Shown: positions 26,694 to 36,878 of the stretch, in pieces
How positions within the stretch are numbered: position 1 is the stretch's first letter
Layout of the letters: each line of letters begins with the position of its first letter
NCBI GenBank assembly: GCA_963797005.1
Contig: CAWCOF010000003.1
Coordinates: forward strand, 1-64,000
Source: AWTP1-13 sp963797005
Lineage (GTDB): Bacteria > Pseudomonadota > Alphaproteobacteria > Rhizobiales > Hyphomicrobiaceae
Direction: 5' to 3'
DNA: 64,000 bases
Notes under the pieces: model-generated
What the model saw: only the letters and a program-made list of their open reading frames with translations
Told to the model about the DNA's origin: nothing
Databases searched by the model: none
Position numbers and translations under genes: made by a program

Positions 26694-27353
26694 ATGGAGA
26701 CGGACGAGCTGATCGGGCGTCTTGCGGCGGATACCCAGCCGGTGCGCCGGTTGTGGCGGCCATGGCTGCGGACGGCGTTCTGGTTGGCACTTGCTCTGCC
26801 CTACGTTGCGGCGGTGGTGAGCGGCAAGCTCCTCATAGTCGGCGTGTCGCAGGTGGTTGCCGACCCCGGTTTCGTCGTCGAGCAGGCTGCCACCTTTGCC
26901 ACTGCCATCACAGCCGCGGTCGCGGCTTTCGCCAGTGTCGTGCCGGGCTTCGATCGCCGGGTGCTTCTGTTGCCGCTGGCGCCGCTCGCCCTATGGCTTG
27001 CCAGCGTCGGTCACGGTTGCGTGCAGGACTGGCTGCGGCTCGGGGCCGATGGACTGGTGATACGGCCGGACTGGGAATGCCTGCCGCCCGCGACCATCAT
27101 CGCCATCGTCCCGGCGGCCGCCATGATCGCCATGCTGCGCAAGGGCGCGGCCCTCAATCCCCGCCTGACCCTGGCGATGGGTGCGCTCGCCGTGGCGGCC
27201 ATCTGCAACTTCGGCATGCAACTCTTCCACCGCGGCGATGCCAGCGTCATGGTCCTGTCCTGGCACCTGGGGAGCGTCGCCCTGCTCTCGGCGCTCGGCG
27301 GGTGGCTGGGCGAGCGTGTTCTTGGTTGGCATCGGGCTGGCGCGGTCCGCTGA
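26694..27353 (+). CDS. nrsF: NrsF-family (DUF1109) anti-sigma factor
   Basis: The gene encodes 219 residues with six likely membrane helices and a short cytoplasmic start M-E-T-D-E-L-I-G-R-L-A-A. Pairing with the upstream ECF sigma gene and the DUF1109 look (W-L-R-T-A-F-W-L-A-L-A, F-A-S-V-V-P-G-F, L-W-L-A-S-V-G-H-G-C-V-Q-D-W, M-Q-L-F-H-R-G-D-A-S-V-M-V-L-S-W-H) support it. Family members bind the sigma factor at the membrane and release it under oxidative or metal stress. The conserved Cys in G-H-G-C-V-Q is a candidate sensor residue. Confidence 0.9.
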   Translation: METDELIGRLAADTQPVRRLWRPWLRTAFWLALALPYVAAVVSGKLLIVGVSQVVADPGFVVEQAATFATAITAAVAAFASVVPGFDRRVLLLPLAPLALWLASVGHGCVQDWLRLGADGLVIRPDWECLPPATIIAIVPAAAMIAMLRKGAALNPRLTLAMGALAVAAICNFGMQLFHRGDASVMVLSWHLGSVALLSALGGWLGERVLGWHRAGAVR

Positions 27354-27412
27354 TCTGAGGGCCCGGGGCGCTGCAAGCTGGTCGCTGCGGGGCTCGGCGG
27401 GCCGCCAATAGA

Positions 27413-29442
27413 TCACAAGCCGTTCGGCCGGATGATCCTCACGTGAGGACCGCCTTCGCCGGCCGGCGCCCGAGCCAGGCCGAGGGCTACGCCGACGACG
27501 CCGAAGGCCAGGGAGATCTGCAGGAGCTGCCAGTGGGTGAGGCCGATCTACGTCGCTGCCCGGCAGGGCGAGCGCGAGGCCGGAGACAAGGAGGAGCGCC
27601 CGGGCCGGCCACGCCAGGAAGCCGTTCCCGTCCAGCGGGCCGACGCCATAGAGGTAGCCCTGCAGCGCCGCGCAGATCAGCACGATGCCGGCGACGGCCG
27701 TCGTCAGGACGATTGCGATCTCGAGCAGGCTGCCGCGCCCAATGAGCGCCGGGTTGAGCACGAAGAAGAACGGGACGAAGTAGATGATGCTGCCGAGCCG
27801 CATCGCCTCCAGCCCGGTCTTCATGGGGTTCGACTTGGCGATGGAGGCGGCCGCGTAGGCGCCGAGCGCGACCGGCGGCGTGATGAACGAGATCATGCCC
27901 CAATAGAGCAGGAACAGATGCACCGCCAGCTTGTCGAGGCCCTGTTGGGTCAGCGCCGGCGCAAGCGTGACGGCGAGAAAGAGATAGGCGGCGGTCACCG
28001 TCATGCCGATGCCGAGGATGAAGCTGGTGATCGCACCCATGACGAGCAGGAGCAGCACGTTGTCGCCGGCGATCTGCACCAGCGCGTAGGTCAGGCTGCC
28101 GACCTTGCCGCTGAGCGACAGGGCGCCGATGATCAGGCCGACGCCAGCCAGGATCGCAGCGAGCTCGGCGAAGAGCCGGCCGACGGCCACGACGAAATCG
28201 CCGATGCTGGCAATGCCCCAGCGATGCGCGCGGTTGAACTGGTTGATGAGCAGCAGCGCCACGGTCGCGTAGTAGGGCGCCTGCGCCTCGCGCTGCAGAT
28301 ACAGCAGCATGAACATGAGGACGACGAACACGGCGACGTAGTACCAGCCCTCGCGGCACCACGCGCCAGAAGGCCGGCATTTCGGAGCGCTGCAGACCCT
28401 TCAGCCCATAGCGCGCCGAGTAGGCATCGATCTGCAGATAGAGCCCGAGATAGTAGAGGAGCGAGGGGAAGATGGCGGCAATCACGATCTGCGAGTAGGG
28501 AATGTCAATGAAGGTCGCCATGACGAACGCCGTCGCCCCCATCACCGGCGGCATCAGCACGCCGCCGGTGGAGGCGCAGGCCTCCACGCCGCCGGCGTAG
28601 GCCGGCCTGAAGCCGACCCGCTTCATGGCGGGGATCGTCATCACTCCGGTCGTCAGCACGTTGGTGATGACGCTGCCCGACATCGACCCCATCAGTCCGG
28701 AGGAGAAGATGGCGACCTTGGCCGGCCCGCCGCGATGGTGGCCGAGCAGCGAGAAGGCGAGATTGAGGAAGAAGGCGCCGCCGCCGGTCATCTGTAGCGC
28801 CACGCCGAAGACGAGGAAGCCGATCACCAGATTGGCGAAGGCGTTCATGGGAATGCCGAGAATGCTCTCGGTGCCGAAGATGTGGAAGCCGGCGGTGACC
28901 TCGGGCGAAACCGACTGGCCGTAGAGGACGCCGGGGCAATAGCCGGCGAAGATCGGATAGACGCGATACCACGAGGCAGATGGCGAAGATCGCGGTCCCG
29001 CCGGCGCGCCGCAATGCCTCGAGGACCAACGCCCAGGTCACGAACGCGAGGGCCTTGCCGTGCGGACGGCGCGTTGTACTCCCAGCCCTCGTTCAGCATG
29101 GCGTCGCCCCTGATCGTGAAGTAGATCGGAATGGCGAAGGCCGAGATGGCGAGCAGGATGTCGTACCAGGGCAGTGTAGTGGCGCGCGCCGGGGCCGAGG
29201 GGATAGATGAGGAACACGATGGGCAACAGGAAGCCCAGCATCATGTAGAAGTACTGGGTCTCGAGCGGCACCCACCACCCGAGCACGGGTCCCAGGCCAA
29301 AAATAATGTAGGCGGACAGACCCACCGAAGCGACCGCGCCGAGGCCGACGACGGCCCGCGCCAATGGTGTCAGCGTGCGTTGGTGAGCAAGCTCGGCGGC
29401 GGTGGCGACCTTCTCGCCTTCGGTGACGTCCATCGTCGACAT
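27413..29442 (-). CDS. TRAP transporter permease, TAXI type, fused small and large subunits (five frameshifts)
   Basis: Fragments in all three frames join into one protein. The order is M-S-T-M-D-V-T-E-G-E-K-V; membrane helices with Y-I-I-F-G-L-G-P-V-L-G-W-W-V-P; Y-P-I-F-A-G-Y-C-P-G-V-L-Y-G; G-S-V-I-T-N-V-L-T-T-G-V-M-T-I-P; C-A-S-T-G-G-V-L-M-P-P-V-M-G; and F-I-T-P-P-V-A-L-G-A-Y-A-A-A-S-I-A. These are the TRAP-T DctM hallmarks. Extra single bases lie near 29190, 29057, 28970, 28356 and 27548. Removing all five gives 674 residues and a stop at 27413, normal for the fused family. It forms a unit with the adjacent TAXI binding protein for Na+-driven uptake, probably of an organic acid. Confidence 0.9.
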
Positions 29443-29515
29443 CGGATCACTTCCAGCGCGCAGTGGCGCCGGAGGCAGGCCTTTCCGCCCGCGTCCGGCG
29501 CGCGCTCAGCTGCGC

Positions 29516-30682
29516 TCAGTTGAAGACGACCGGCAGTCCGGCCTTGGTGAGGGCGGCGGCCCGCAACTTCATCCACTCTTGCGTGAACTTGTCATCCGGC
29601 ACGGACTTGGCCTGCATGGCCTTCCATGCCTGCGGCGAGCACCTCCTGCCGCTTCAGGAGCAACGCGTTGTGCGCATCGTGCTCCTTGGTCCACACGCCC
29701 TTCTCCTTGTAGTAGCTGACGGCGGCCGGGTGGTAGGGGAAGATGAAGTCGAGCTTCTGGGACGACAGCTGGTAGCCGTCCATGCTCGGGCCGGCCTCCT
29801 TGATGTCGGCGTAGTGCTCCATCACGGCCTTGGTCAGGCCGTAGGCGAGGTCGTCGGAAGCATCCTTCGTGGTCACGAAGACCGGGTAGGGATAGTTGGT
29901 GCCATCGTAGGGAAGCGTGCCTTTGTAGCCTGGCACCACCGTTTGCGACTTTCGATGGGATCCACCAGGGCGCGACCTTGTGGGCGCGCTCCCATCCCGC
30001 CTTGTCGGAATGCGCCAGCGTCGGGAAGTTGAGGCCCTGCGGGGAGGCGACGAGCTGCGCGAACTTGCTGGACACCGTGCTGCCCCAGGCGGCGTCCGCC
30101 TGGCCGTTCAGCACCGCGTCGATCGACTGACCCCAGCCGGGAACCTCGACCTTCTGGACGTCGTTCCAGGTGAGGCCGCCGAAGGCAAGAAAGGCTTGCA
30201 TGTTCGTATTGAGGGCCGGGGCGCCCTTGACGAAGGTGACGCGCTTGCCCTTGAGGTCGGCGGGAGTCTTGATGCCCGCGACTCGCCGCGGTGGCCGCCG
30301 TCTGACCGTTGCGACCGGCGTTGTTGAAGAGGTTGTAGAGATGCTGCGGTCCCCAGGCCTTCACCGCGAACATCAGCACGCCTTCCTGGGCAAAATAGGC
30401 GGCGATGCCGCAGGCGCACACCTTCGACTGGCCGATCTTCAGTGGCGTCATGCGCGAGACGTCGTTCTTGCCGGGGATGATCCTGAGTTCAGCGTTGTAG
30501 TACTTCTTCAGCATGTTGCCGATGCCGACCGACTGCGCGTAGCCCGACGAGCCGCTCTCGTAGGCGGTCCACGAGATCTGATTGGGAAGCTTGACGTCGG
30601 CCGCCGCCGCGCCCGTCGCCGCCGGCACGCTGCCGAGGCAAACGAGGGTCGCGAAACGCAGTGCTCTTCCGAGATGCAGCAT
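29516..30682 (-). CDS. TAXI-family TRAP transporter solute-binding protein (three frameshifts)
   Basis: This is a periplasmic receptor for the TRAP permease downstream. The signal peptide (about residues 1-28, ending A-A-A-A) is followed by W-T-A-Y-E-S-G-S-S-G-Y-A-Q-S-V-G-I-G, L-K-G-K-R-V-T-F-V-K-G, G-W-G-Q-S-I-D-A-V-L-N-G-Q-A-D-A-A-W, and the C-terminal Y-P-Y-P-V-F-V-T-T region. Single added bases near 30277, 29940 and 29621 break it. Repair gives 387 residues. GGAGGAG precedes ATG 30682. Transport would feed the Rieske oxygenase pathway encoded upstream; that link is inferred from position only. Confidence 0.9.
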
Positions 30683-30900
30683 TTTTCTCCTCCCAAAGGT
30701 GCTGCGGATTGAAATCCGCGTTGAATTTTGTGGCCCGTCAGACGCGGGCTTCGATCACCTTATTGGTGATGGGTGCGGCAGGTCAATTCGGACCGGCTCC
30801 CGGCGGCTTGTTTCGGGTTGCGAAACGTCGCAACCAAGCTTCGACGCATCACGCCGGCCTTTCGTTTACTAAGAGTGCAACATGGCGCGGCCGCAAGTGC

Positions 30901-32271
30901 CTACTTGGCGGCAATCGGCCTGTCCGCAACCAAGCCGGCCGGATCACCGAACCGCTCCACCATGACGGCGGTCAGGTCTTTGCTCTTGTGGGTGATGCAG
31001 GCGCCCGCGCGCACCGCGAAGCGATCGGCACACGCTGCCGCGGCTGGCCCGTGGCCGCGCTGCAGCTCCCGCGCCGACTCCATCACCAGCTTGCGGAAGT
31101 GCAGGATACCGACGTCGGTCGGCCCCAGGTGCTCGCGGGTGCGATCGGCGATCGGGCCCTGGCTGTCCTGCACGGCCGCGTCCTGTTCGGAAACGCCCTT
31201 GATGCCCGTGTAGCTTTTTGTCTTCTGCGCCTTGCGGTCGATCAGGTAGTCGTTCGACCTGTTGCGCAGCGGCACGTAATTCTCGTCGACTTCCGCGATG
31301 ACCCCGTTCCCGTCCTTGTACAGGGCACGTTCCTGCGCGGTGATGGGACGGTTCGGGTTCCAGGCATACGTGTAGATCCAGCAGCTGGTGTCCGTGACAG
31401 GCACGAAGGACTGTCCGAAGATGTTCTCGCCTGGCAGGGCGCTCGGCGCGTAGGCGTGCACCGGCATCAGAAACTGGGCGATACGCCAGTAGATGCTCTC
31501 ACCCGCCGCAAGGCGACCGCCGGCGATCGTCAGCCCCGCGTCGTGCGCGTTCACCTTGATGACCGGACGCGGGTCCTCGGCGATCCAGCGCACATGGTCG
31601 AAATTCATCCGTGACATCGGGCTGGCAAGGTGCCTGGCGATGTCGAGATCCTCCTCCTCGTGCTTGTCGAAGGTGAGATGAGCGAAGGAGAAGTGGGCGG
31701 TATCGATGCTGCCTTCGAGCGCCTGCACCCAATTGCAGTCCTGCCATTTCTTGCTGACGTAGCGGTGGGATTCGGGGACCAGAGCCACCTCGAGCGACGG
31801 CAACTCCGGCATGTGCTCCGACGGCCCCATGTAGGCCCACACCATGCCGCCCCAGTCGCGGGCCGGATAGGCCTTGATGTGCATCTTGTCCTTGGCGTTG
31901 AGGTCCGGATAGGAGGTCGGCATGTCGACGCAGCGACCGTCCACGTCGAATTTCCAGCCGTGATAGACGCAGCGGATGCCGCACGCCTCGTTGCGACCGA
32001 GCCATAGGTTGGCGCCGCGATGCGGACAGTTCTGATCGATAACGCCGACCCGGCCCCGCGTGTCGCGGAAGGCGAGCAGCTCCTCGCTCAGCACAGTAAT
32101 CTTCTTCGGCGGGCCGTCGGGCTCGGGCAGCTCCTCCGACAGCAGCACCGGCAGCCAGAACCGCCTGAGCAGCTCGCCCATTGGCGTGCCCGGGCCGCTC
32201 TGCGTCAGGAGCCTGTTGTCTTCCGCGCTGAGCATCTGCGCCTCCGTGAGCGGATTGCCGGAGAAACTCAT
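30901..32271 (-). CDS. Rieske aromatic-ring-hydroxylating oxygenase alpha subunit
   Basis: The gene encodes 456 residues in one intact frame. The Rieske [2Fe-2S] site is C-P-H-R-G-A-N at about 81-87 and C-V-Y-H-G-W-K at about 100. The catalytic domain has the mononuclear iron motif in E-G-S-I-D-T-A-H-F-S-F-A-H. Overall it resembles the phthalate 4,5-dioxygenase/vanillate demethylase-like group of single-component-type alpha subunits that need a separate reductase. No reductase lies next to it. The same-strand TRAP-TAXI genes downstream may import its substrate. Reaction type is clear; substrate is not. Confidence 0.92.
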   Translation of the reverse strand: MSFSGNPLTEAQMLSAEDNRLLTQSGPGTPMGELLRRFWLPVLLSEELPEPDGPPKKITVLSEELLAFRDTRGRVGVIDQNCPHRGANLWLGRNEACGIRCVYHGWKFDVDGRCVDMPTSYPDLNAKDKMHIKAYPARDWGGMVWAYMGPSEHMPELPSLEVALVPESHRYVSKKWQDCNWVQALEGSIDTAHFSFAHLTFDKHEEEDLDIARHLASPMSRMNFDHVRWIAEDPRPVIKVNAHDAGLTIAGGRLAAGESIYWRIAQFLMPVHAYAPSALPGENIFGQSFVPVTDTSCWIYTYAWNPNRPITAQERALYKDGNGVIAEVDENYVPLRNRSNDYLIDRKAQKTKSYTGIKGVSEQDAAVQDSQGPIADRTREHLGPTDVGILHFRKLVMESARELQRGHGPAAAACADRFAVRAGACITHKSKDLTAVMVERFGDPAGLVADRPIAAK

Positions 32272-32381
32272 CCGCGAGCACTCTGTGCCGCGATGTGTCG
32301 AAGCCTAGACCGCCCGCGCCGCGCCAAGCAAGCCACGGTGATGCGAGGGCGGGAACGCAGGCTCAGGCGACAGAAGGCGCT

Positions 32382-33981
32382 TCACTCCTTCTTGGGCGGC
32401 TCGTCCGGGCGCGGAGGTTGCGGGGCCGCCTGCGGACTGCCGGGGCTACGCCACTCCTCGGGCCACTCGATGCCCTGTCCCCACCGCTCGCCGGGAATGT
32501 TGGTAGCGGGCGCGGGCGAAGCCGGCACCGGACTGCGGGGCGGCGGCTCGGGCGCGCGCGCAGCTCCCCGCTTTGAGGTCTTCTTGCGCCTTGCTCCCGA
32601 GCGATCCGTGGGAGGCTCGCTCCCGGCGCTTGGAGCCGGTGCGATCAGGAGGCCGCAGGCGAAGGCCATGAACGCCATCATGGCGGTCGTGCGCAGGGGG
32701 TAGTCGACGAAGGAGTGTGCGCCAAGCAAGGCGATGGCCAGCGTCGCGGCACGCGCAAGCAGCAAATCAATGCCGGCAGCACCCGCGCCGCCACGCCGCC
32801 ACAGCTTCCAGGATGCGACGGCGAGCCAAGCCACGAACACGGCCATCAGCAGCAGCCCCGCCACGCCCGAACTCGAGCCACAGCTCGAGGACGTCGTTGT
32901 GGGCGCGGTTGACGTAGGCGTCGAGCAGAGCGTCCTCTGGCTTCTCGAACATGCCGTAGACGGGGACGAAGGTACCCATGCCCGAGCCCAGCGGCATGTA
33001 AGCCTTGGCGGCCTCGATCGTATTCCGCGCGAACACGATGCGGCTGTCCTCGAGCTGATCGGTCGAGAACCTCTCCATGATGCGGTAGAGGGCGAATTGG
33101 CTCGCAAACATGACGGCGAACGCGGTCGTGCCGACCAGGAGCCTGCCGGGCGTGAAACCGGACGTATCGCGACGATCAAAAAAGGACAGGGCGAATGCGC
33201 CCGCGAGCGCAACCATGGTGAGGCCGAGGCCGCCGCGGGAGCGGGCCATGGCCTGTGCCGCCACCAGCGCAACGAGAACCGCGAACACGGCGGTCAGGGG
33301 GACGATGGCACGGCCTTCGCGGCGCGCACGCGCGGCCTCGAAGGCGCGCACCGCTTCCACCGCCCAGGCAGCAGCAACCAGCGTCACGCAATAGAGCAAA
33401 GCGGCTAAATGATTGCGGTTGGCGAAGAAGCCCACTGCTTCGGTCGGGTTGGTGTAGGCGTAGAAGCGCAAGGGGCTGGAGGGGCCCTGGGCGATCTGGT
33501 TCAGCCCGACGATCACGTTGAGGATCCCAACGCCAAGCACGACAAGGCTCGCCGTGCGCCGTCCGCGATCGTCCAGCGACAGCATCGCCAAGAAGATCGC
33601 CACCGGCGGCAGGAGCGAGAGCGCGCTGAGAGCCGTGGCGTGCGGTGAGACGCTGATCGGCATCCAGGGCAGATCCCGTCCGAGGAGCTCGAAAGCGGCC
33701 GCGACCGGCTGCCGATTGGGGAGCGCCGTCCAAACCTCGGGCGGCAGCGGGACGAGCTGAAGCAGGGGTACGATGATGACGGCCAGGCAGAACGCCAGCG
33801 CCCAGCGCAATCGTCGGATCGATGACAGATCCGACAAGCGCCACAGCGCCGTCACAAGGAGCGGGATGGCAGCGAGCTGGATGATAACGTCGGAGAGGAA
33901 GCCAGCCTTGGTACCGCCGCCAAGCAGGAGGCAGCACGCGAGCACTCCGGCAAACAGGAGGAGGAATGGATTGCTCAACAC
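32382..33981 (-). CDS. O-antigen ligase/polymerase-like membrane protein (one frameshift)
   Basis: Repair of one extra base near 32865 (GGG-C-GTG on the coding strand) gives 532 residues. About 10-12 membrane helices are visible, with the Wzy/WaaL-type loop G-L-N-Q-I-A-Q-G, F-F-A-N-R-N-H-L-A-A-L-L, S-R-G-G-L-G-L-T, and the later loop R-A-H-N-D-V-L-E-L-W-L-E. The F-x-N-x-N-H-x-A and R-x-H-N-D/E motifs are those of O-antigen ligases and related polymerases that act on lipid-linked sugars at the periplasmic face. The last 90 residues are a Pro-rich cytoplasmic tail. The secreted gene just upstream is probably in the same operon. Confidence 0.88.
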
Positions 33982-34029
33982 GAACCGGCGCCCGCGCGGA
34001 CGAGATCAGCGCGGCCCATCAGGCAATCT

Positions 34030-34425
34030 TCAGGGGCTCGCCGACTTGTCGTTGCTGTTGAGGAGAAGGAGAGCAGCCACACCTCCACCGACGACAACAG
34101 CCCCCAGCGCCAGTGTAGTCCCGTTGACGCCCGATGTCGTCTGGCCGCCCTGGGCCAAGCAAGGCGACTGAGGAGAAATAGTATAGACGGAACCCGGCTG
34201 AACCGCCACGGAGCAGCCATCGGGATAGACAATCTGGGCGCTTCCTCCAGGGTTCACGACAACCGTCGCGCCCGGGCCAGCATCAATCCCCCCGACCACC
34301 TGCAGGTAGCCCGAACCTTGATTGACCAACACTTGGCCTTGCGTCGCGTTTATCGTGGCTGCAAGCGACGACGCGCTGAAAAGTGCAGCCGAAAGAAACG
34401 CCAGCAAGGGCCGGACGACCCACAT
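34030..34425 (-). CDS. Secreted protein with C-terminal membrane anchor, 131 residues
   Basis: A signal peptide (about 1-23, ending S-S-L-A-A) is followed by a beta-rich part I-N-A-T-Q-G-Q-V-L-V-N-Q-G, V-V-V-N-P-G-G-S-A-Q-I-V-Y-P-D-G-C-S-V, and a C-terminal hydrophobic segment (about 101-121) ending L-L-L-N-S-N-D-K. The middle resembles FecR-like beta strands. Two cysteines could form a disulfide. It ends 48 bp before the O-antigen-ligase-like gene, so the two likely work together in envelope polysaccharide handling. The family is common beside such ligases; its function is not established. Confidence 0.75.
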   Translation of the reverse strand: MWVVRPLLAFLSAALFSASSLAATINATQGQVLVNQGSGYLQVVGGIDAGPGATVVVNPGGSAQIVYPDGCSVAVQPGSVYTISPQSPCLAQGGQTTSGVNGTTLALGAVVVGGGVAALLLLNSNDKSASP

Positions 34426-34811
34426 ACGCTACCCCGTCACACCAGCCCCCTGGCTAAGCATCGCTATCATAGGGAGAATTGAGCGGCAACCGCCATGTGC
34501 GCTGCAGAAAACATAACCAAGTCGTGTTGTTAGCTCGCAACGTTTGGCCGTTGTGAGAGAAAGGAGATTTGTCCGCGTGCATCGCAGAGAGCGCCGCTGT
34601 CCCGCATCGAGACGGCCGGTAACGGTCCTTTATGAATTGGGAACGAAAATCGCCACAATGAGCTTCCGCAATGGCGAGGGCCCGAGCTCATCCGCGTTGG
34701 CTGTGGCTTTGTTGCCAGTCCTTGCCGTTAACCATGCAGGTTTTGCCACCCGACCCTGGCCAGGCCCGGCATCGCTCGCTAGCTTTGCCCGCCAAGTGGA
34801 GAGTTGACCCG
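34426..34811. other. 386-bp divergent intergenic region
   Basis: It separates the minus-strand surface genes from the L,D-transpeptidase and should hold both promoters. GTTAACCATGCAGG near 34727 is the only patch that stands out. I see no RNA gene or clear operator. Confidence 0.4.
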
Positions 34812-36713
34812 ATGCTCAAGATGTCCCCCTGCGTTAGCTCGGTGGTGGTTGCGTTAGTCCTGGCGGCAGCTTTGCCGGCGAGGGCACAAACGACGGCCGA
34901 AGCCGCAAAGCCGGCCACCGCGCTGTCCGGAGTCGAGAAGCCGGCTGCTACGCAATCCGAAGCCGAGAAGCCCGCTGCCACACAGCAGGGGGCCGAGGCG
35001 TCGGCCGCTGCTGTACAACCGCCCCCGGCCCCGGTCGACCCGATGCTGGCGCTGGTGCGGCAGAAGCTCGCCGAGCCGCCGCGCGGCGACGTCGACCGCG
35101 GCGATCGGGCGGCAATGGCCGCGTTCTACGGGGAGTACACGGGCGGGCTCGTGTGGGCGACCAAGGATGGGTTTGCGCCGCGGGCGCGCGATGCGATGGC
35201 CGAGATCGCCAAGGCCGATGACTGGGGGCTGAACGCCCGCGACTTCCAGCTGCCGCAGCTCGACGCGACCCAGCCGACGCCGGAAGCTCTCGCCGACGCC
35301 GAGATCGAGCTTGGGCTCGCCGTGCTGAAGTATGCCCGGTATGCGCGCGGCGGCCGCTTGGACCCGCGCCAGATCAGCCGCTACATCGATCAGGGACCGA
35401 CCTTGGTCGAGCCGAAGGTCGTGCTGGCGGCGGTGGCTGCGACCGACGCGCCGGGCGCCTATCTGCAGTCGCTGCACCCCAAGCACCCGCAATTCCAAGG
35501 TCTCCGCCAAGCGCTGCTCAAGGCGCGGGCAGAAGTGGCTCGTCCGCAACCCAAGGCGGAACAGAAAGTGCGGCTGCCTGATGGCCCGCTGCTCAAGCTC
35601 GGCATGGACCACCCCGACGTGGCGCTGCTGCGCCGCCGTCTCAAGGTGACGACGGAAGCGGGTCACGACACGATGTACGACCCGGCTCTGCAGCAGGCGG
35701 TGGTCGACTTTCAGCGCACCAACAAGCTGAACCCGGATGGGATGGTCGGGCGCCATACGAGAGCGGTGCTCAACGGCGAGGAGAAGCCGGCGCTCGCCGG
35801 CTCGGAGATCCAACGCCTGGTCCTCAACATGGAGCGTTGGCGCTGGATGCCCGAGAACCTCGGGGAGTTCTACGTCTGGGACAACATCCCCGAGTTCAAG
35901 ACGCGCGTGCTGAAGGGCGGCCAGGTCATCCATTCGGCCAAGATCATTGTCGGCAAGCCCGAGACGCAGACGGTCCTCTTCTCGGCCAATATGCGCTACG
36001 TCGTGTTCCACCCCGAGTGGGGCGTGCCCGACTCCATCAAGGTGAAGGAGATCCTGCCCTATTTGCGGCCGAGCGCCGGCGACGGCTTCTTCAGCTTGTT
36101 CGGCGGCACGGACACGAGGGTCCTCGAGCGTCACAACCTCAAGGTCAGCTACAACGGCCGCCCGGTTGACGCTTCGGCGATCGATTGGAACCAGGTCGAT
36201 ATCCGCCGCTTCACCTTCATCCAGCCGGCGGGCGCCTCCAACGTGCTGGGCATCGTCAAGTTCCGCTTCCCCAACAAGCACGACATCTACATGCACGACA
36301 CCCCGCAGCGCGAGCTGTTCGAGAAGCAGGTGCGCACCTTCAGCCACGGCTGCATCCGCGTGCACAACCCGGGTCGCCTGGCCGAAGTCCTGCTCCAGGA
36401 GGACAAGGGCTGGTCAGCCGCTCACGTGCAGGGTCTCCTGGCGCAGGGCTACAACAACCAGGTGGAGCTCGATAAGCAGATCCCGGTGCACGTGGCCTAT
36501 TTCACCGCCGTGGTCGAGGAGGACGGGACCGTGCAGCACTTCGGCGACGTCTACGGCCACGACAGGCGGCTTGCTGCGGCGCTGGCGGGACGGCCGCTCC
36601 CGCTCGAGCCGAGCACTTCGGCACCGCCGGAGGTGGCGCAGGCGAGGCCACCGCAGAAGGGCTACTACAAGCAGACGAACAACGACCTGTTCAGCGCCCT
36701 GTTCGGCAACTGA
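34812..36713 (+). CDS. L,D-transpeptidase (YcbB-like, YkuD domain)
   Basis: The gene encodes 633 residues. The signal peptide (1-24, ending A-R-A-Q) is followed by a low-complexity linker with three near-copies of E-K-P-A-A-T-Q (about 26-62). Then comes a scaffold domain, a peptidoglycan-binding domain (P-L-L-K-L-G-M-D-H-P-D-V-A-L-L-R), and the YkuD domain with I-Y-M-H-D-T-P and the catalytic S-H-G-C-I-R-V-H-N (Cys near residue 513). Enzymes of this group make 3-3 cross-links between peptidoglycan stems or attach proteins to them, in the periplasm. ATG 34812 is chosen because it directly precedes the signal peptide. A terminator lies 33 bp downstream. Confidence 0.93.
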   Translation: MLKMSPCVSSVVVALVLAAALPARAQTTAEAAKPATALSGVEKPAATQSEAEKPAATQQGAEASAAAVQPPPAPVDPMLALVRQKLAEPPRGDVDRGDRAAMAAFYGEYTGGLVWATKDGFAPRARDAMAEIAKADDWGLNARDFQLPQLDATQPTPEALADAEIELGLAVLKYARYARGGRLDPRQISRYIDQGPTLVEPKVVLAAVAATDAPGAYLQSLHPKHPQFQGLRQALLKARAEVARPQPKAEQKVRLPDGPLLKLGMDHPDVALLRRRLKVTTEAGHDTMYDPALQQAVVDFQRTNKLNPDGMVGRHTRAVLNGEEKPALAGSEIQRLVLNMERWRWMPENLGEFYVWDNIPEFKTRVLKGGQVIHSAKIIVGKPETQTVLFSANMRYVVFHPEWGVPDSIKVKEILPYLRPSAGDGFFSLFGGTDTRVLERHNLKVSYNGRPVDASAIDWNQVDIRRFTFIQPAGASNVLGIVKFRFPNKHDIYMHDTPQRELFEKQVRTFSHGCIRVHNPGRLAEVLLQEDKGWSAAHVQGLLAQGYNNQVELDKQIPVHVAYFTAVVEEDGTVQHFGDVYGHDRRLAAALAGRPLPLEPSTSAPPEVAQARPPQKGYYKQTNNDLFSALFGN

Positions 36714-36745
36714 GGCGACGGCCAGGCTTTCTTCATCGGATCGCG

Positions 36746-36775
36746 GCGGCCCGGTCATTGCGACCGGGCCGCTTT
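36746..36775 (+). terminator. Rho-independent terminator after L,D-transpeptidase
   Basis: GCGGCCCGGTC pairs perfectly with GACCGGGCCGC around ATTGC, followed by TTTGCGTTT. The 11-bp GC-rich stem is strong; the T run is broken. Confidence 0.75.
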
Positions 36776-36878
36776 GCGTTTCCGCGCGTCCGTCGTCGGC
36801 CACGTTTATCGTCGCGCAAAGCCCTGCTAGAGTTTGGGTGGAGACGCGTCGAGAGCCGGCAGCCGGCGGAGGAGATCC

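Noticed and set aside
34854..36365. Minus-strand frame of 503 codons opposite the L,D-transpeptidase
   Set aside because: The plus strand carries the catalytic S-H-G-C motif and signal peptide. The antisense frame is a GC-skew artefact.
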